In this document: positions 4,738-7,113 of the stretch, one piece after another | Layout: each line of letters begins with the position of its first letter | Numbering within the stretch: position 1 is the stretch's first letter | Origin: Pseudomonadota bacterium | Lineage (GTDB): Bacteria > Pseudomonadota > Gammaproteobacteria > Burkholderiales > Burkholderiaceae_E | Direction: 5' to 3' | Assembly (NCBI GenBank): GCA_023389175.1 | Contig: JAEWEW010000195.1 | Coordinates: 1 to 7,113 of the forward strand | Length of the DNA: 7,113 nucleotides | The notes under the pieces: model-generated | Databases searched by the model: none | Told to the model about the DNA's origin: nothing | The model's input: the letters and a program-made list of their open reading frames with translations, nothing else | Made by a program: the position numbers and the translations under genes

Positions 4738-7113
4738 TCATCCGTCGGCTTGCCAGCCGCCTGCCAGCGCCATCGGCAGTGGCCGTTCCTCCCGCAGATG
4801 CACCGTGCTCTGCGGATAGGGTATCTCGATGCCCTCGTGCCGCAGCGCCCGGTAGATCTGCACGCAGAGATCGCTGCGGATCCGCCCGGCAAGCTCCGGC
4901 CGCCCGGTCCAGGCGCCCAGCCGGAACTCGAGCGCGTAAGGGCCGAAGCCCGAGAAGAGCGCGTCCGGCGCCGGATAGGCGAGGACATCCTCATGGCGCT
5001 CGGCGATCTCGCCGAGCAGCGCCATCACCCGCTCGGGATCGTTGCCGTAGGCCACGCCGATGGGGATCTCGATGCGGCGATGCCGGTCCGACAGGGTCCA
5101 GTTGGTCACCTCGCCCGCGATCAGCATCGAGTTGGGGACGATGATCTCGGCCCCCTCGCCGGTGCGCATCACGCAGGAGCGGATGCCGATGCGCTGGATC
5201 TGGCCGCCGCGGTTGGCCATCTCCACCGAGTCGCCGACCTTGATCGGCCGCTCGAAGAGCAGGATCAGGCCGGAGACGAAGTTGTTCACGATGCCCTGCA
5301 GGCCGAAGCCGACGCCCACGCCCACCGCGCCGGCGATGATTGTGAATCGGTCGAGGTTGATGCCGGTCGACACGATCGCGATCAGCACCGCGCCGAACAG
5401 CAGCACGTAGTGCAGGATGGTGGTGAGCGCATAGGGGATGCCGCGCGGCAACGGCAGGCGGGAGAAAACCTCCTCGTCCAGCACGAAGCGCAGCAGCCGC
5501 GACAGCAGCACCGCGCCCCAGATGGTGACGATGAAGACCAGCACCGCGCCGGGCGAGATCCCGATCTCGCCAAAGGTCACCGGCTCGGCGAGGAAGCCCG
5601 CCATCCAGTCCCGGGCCGGCTCGAGCAGCGAGGCGGAATCCAGGACGGCGCCGAGCCAGGCCACGATCGCCGCCCAGCGGACCAGGCGGCGCGCGCGGCC
5701 TTCGAGCAGCGCCTTGTGGTTGCGCACCATCCCGAGGCTCTGCAGCGGCCACAGGTTGAGCGCGAGCCGGATCAGGGCGTAGACGAGCTGCACGCCGGCG
5801 TAGAGGATCACCGCGCCGTAGATGGCGCCGAACACCGCGTCCGCGATGAACCGGGCCAGCTGGGTGAAGCCGGAAAGGTCACAGGCGAGCGCCACGGCGA
5901 AGCCGAGCAGGGCGGCGCGGATGCCGCGCAGGGTCCAGTTGACGCTGCGCGTGGTCGCTCGCGCCGCTTCCCGGCGCAGCACGCTGTGCCGGTGGAGCAG
6001 CCATCCCAGCACGGCCAGCGTGGCCACCATCAGCAGCTGGAACAGCACCCGCTCGATCGCGGGGACCGCGTCCAGCGTTTCCACCAGCCGGCTCGCCACG
6101 TACACCACCAGCAAGGCGTAGAGGAAAGGCGCGAGCCGTGGATCGATCACCCGGCGCAGGATCAGGATGCTGGGCGGCAGCGCCACGGCGAGCAGGACCA
6201 GGTTGATCTCGCGCGGCGCGTACATCAGCACCCACGGACTGCAGAGCACGGTCGCGATCAGCGTGGCGGCAAGCGGCCGCTCGAACAGCCAGGCGGCCGC
6301 GGCCAGGCCCGGTTCCTCGTCCATGCGCAGGCGCAGCTGCCGCCGCGCGAGCCAGAGGCCGGCCAGGAACACCGCGACGATCACCGGCAGCAGGGCGAGC
6401 CGCCCCTGGTTCCCGCGCACGTACTCCGCCGCGTTGGCATGGCCGGCGGCTAGATTGGCGCGGATCCCCTGGCCAAGCGACGCCTCCTTGCCGGAGGCCC
6501 GCGCCGCTTCGCTCCAGAGCGGCGGCGCATCGCGAACCAGCAACCCGCCGACCGCGACCGCCTTGGCCTGCTTGAGGGCCTCGCGCTGTTCGCCGGCGCG
6601 CGCCTGGAAGCGGCTCACGCGGTCCTGGAGCGCGAAGAGCGCCTCGCGCGAGCCTTGCACCCGCTTGCGCACCGCGTCGATCCGCTCCAGCACATCGGCG
6701 ATGCGCTGGGCGACGCCGCGCGGCAGCTCGTCGGCGCGTGCCTGCTCCTCCGTGGCCTGCCAGATCCGCCGCGTCTGCCCGAGTTGCGCGAGCCGCTGCT
6801 CCAGCTCCTCGGCGCGCCGGGTGAGCATCCGCTCCCAGCCGCCGAGACGGCCCTGCAGCGCCTGCAGGTCCGCTTCCGCATCGTCGATGCGTCCGCGCGG
6901 CTGGCGACCGGAGAGCGCCACGCGGCTCGCGCGCATGGCCGCATCGAACTCTCGGGCAAACGGCAAGAGATCGTCGGCCACCGCCGCGATCGCGGGCGGC
7001 ATCGGCAGCGCGTCCTCGATCCCGCGCAGCGTGGCCTCGGCTGCCTCGGCGCTCGCCGGGATGTTCGCCACCGGAATCGGCTTCGGCTCGGGCGCCGGCG
7101 CTGCGCCCGGGGC
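4738..7113 (-). CDS. Large MscS-family mechanosensitive ion channel (N-terminus beyond window)
   Basis: About 791 residues are visible and the frame is open to the right edge. The GTG at 7071 is probably internal, because 14 further in-frame Ala/Pro-rich codons precede it. Numbering from that GTG, residues 60-175 are charged and heptad-like, a likely periplasmic coiled coil. About eleven hydrophobic segments follow, near 224, 265, 288, 314, 341, 382, 411, 463, 507, 547 and 575. The last is the Gly/Ala-rich pore helix GAVGVGVGFGLQGIVNNFVSG (residues 581-601), followed by FERPIKVGD and VPNS in the beta domain, and the alpha/beta vestibule to about 755. This is the MscS core at the end of a large multi-helix protein, as in MscK- or YbiO-type channels. 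These release solutes during osmotic downshock from the inner membrane. A signal peptide is expected but lies outside. It is probably co-transcribed with the amidase. Confidence 0.93.
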   Translation of the reverse strand, partial: APGAAPAPEPKPIPVANIPASAEAAEATLRGIEDALPMPPAIAAVADDLLPFAREFDAAMRASRVALSGRQPRGRIDDAEADLQALQGRLGGWERMLTRRAEELEQRLAQLGQTRRIWQATEEQARADELPRGVAQRIADVLERIDAVRKRVQGSREALFALQDRVSRFQARAGEQREALKQAKAVAVGGLLVRDAPPLWSEAARASGKEASLGQGIRANLAAGHANAAEYVRGNQGRLALLPVIVAVFLAGLWLARRQLRLRMDEEPGLAAAAWLFERPLAATLIATVLCSPWVLMYAPREINLVLLAVALPPSILILRRVIDPRLAPFLYALLVVYVASRLVETLDAVPAIERVLFQLLMVATLAVLGWLLHRHSVLRREAARATTRSVNWTLRGIRAALLGFAVALACDLSGFTQLARFIADAVFGAIYGAVILYAGVQLVYALIRLALNLWPLQSLGMVRNHKALLEGRARRLVRWAAIVAWLGAVLDSASLLEPARDWMAGFLAEPVTFGEIGISPGAVLVFIVTIWGAVLLSRLLRFVLDEEVFSRLPLPRGIPYALTTILHYVLLFGAVLIAIVSTGINLDRFTIIAGAVGVGVGFGLQGIVNNFVSGLILLFERPIKVGDSVEMANRGGQIQRIGIRSCVMRTGEGAEIIVPNSMLIAGEVTNWTLSDRHRRIEIPIGVAYGNDPERVMALLGEIAERHEDVLAYPAPDALFSGFGPYALEFRLGAWTGRPELAGRIRSDLCVQIYRALRHEGIEIPYPQSTVHLREERPLPMALAGGWQADG

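Noticed and set aside
4719..4994. Earlier start for the amidase at 4994
   Set aside because: It would add 92 Arg/Ser-rich residues encoded opposite no free space, overlapping the channel C-terminus in another frame. ATG 4718 has a strong Shine-Dalgarno and matches family length.
4342..6453. A 703-codon + strand open frame opposite the channel and amidase genes
   Set aside because: It lies antisense to two clearly homologous coding regions. Its product is a His/Arg/Gln/Asp/Ala-rich low-complexity string with no domain. Long stop-free antisense frames are expected when third positions are nearly all G or C.

Overview
The window is about 7.1 kb of very GC-rich DNA with strong G/C bias at third codon positions. 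That and the gene families point to a high-GC proteobacterium, but nothing here fixes the genus. The DNA is densely coding. I see no tRNA, rRNA, insertion sequence, CRISPR array, phage gene or toxin-antitoxin module. It reads as ordinary chromosome, and I find no convincing undescribed multi-gene system.

Layout, left to right. Positions 3-80 may be the tail of an upstream gene on the + strand. osmC (121-549, +) encodes an OsmC-type thiol peroxidase. It converges on a gene for a receiver-HDOD signalling protein (613-1806, -), with a GC-rich hairpin in the 63-bp gap. A 158-bp divergent gap (1807-1964) separates that gene from metY (1965-3248, +), O-acetylhomoserine sulfhydrylase. The stop codon of metY abuts the stop codon of an amidase-signature enzyme (3249-4718, -) with no base between. 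Upstream of the amidase, on the same strand and 19 bp away, is a large MscS-type mechanosensitive channel (4738-7113, -). Its N-terminus runs off the right edge.

The genes form independent units. The channel and amidase are probably co-transcribed. osmC (organic peroxide detoxification), metY (homocysteine/methionine synthesis) and the HDOD regulator have no evident shared pathway. The most noteworthy non-coding feature is the divergent gap: positions 1811-1928 form a long imperfect inverted repeat that would place the Shine-Dalgarno of the HDOD gene in a duplex, and a local hairpin competes with part of it. In such GC-rich DNA this needs testing against chance.
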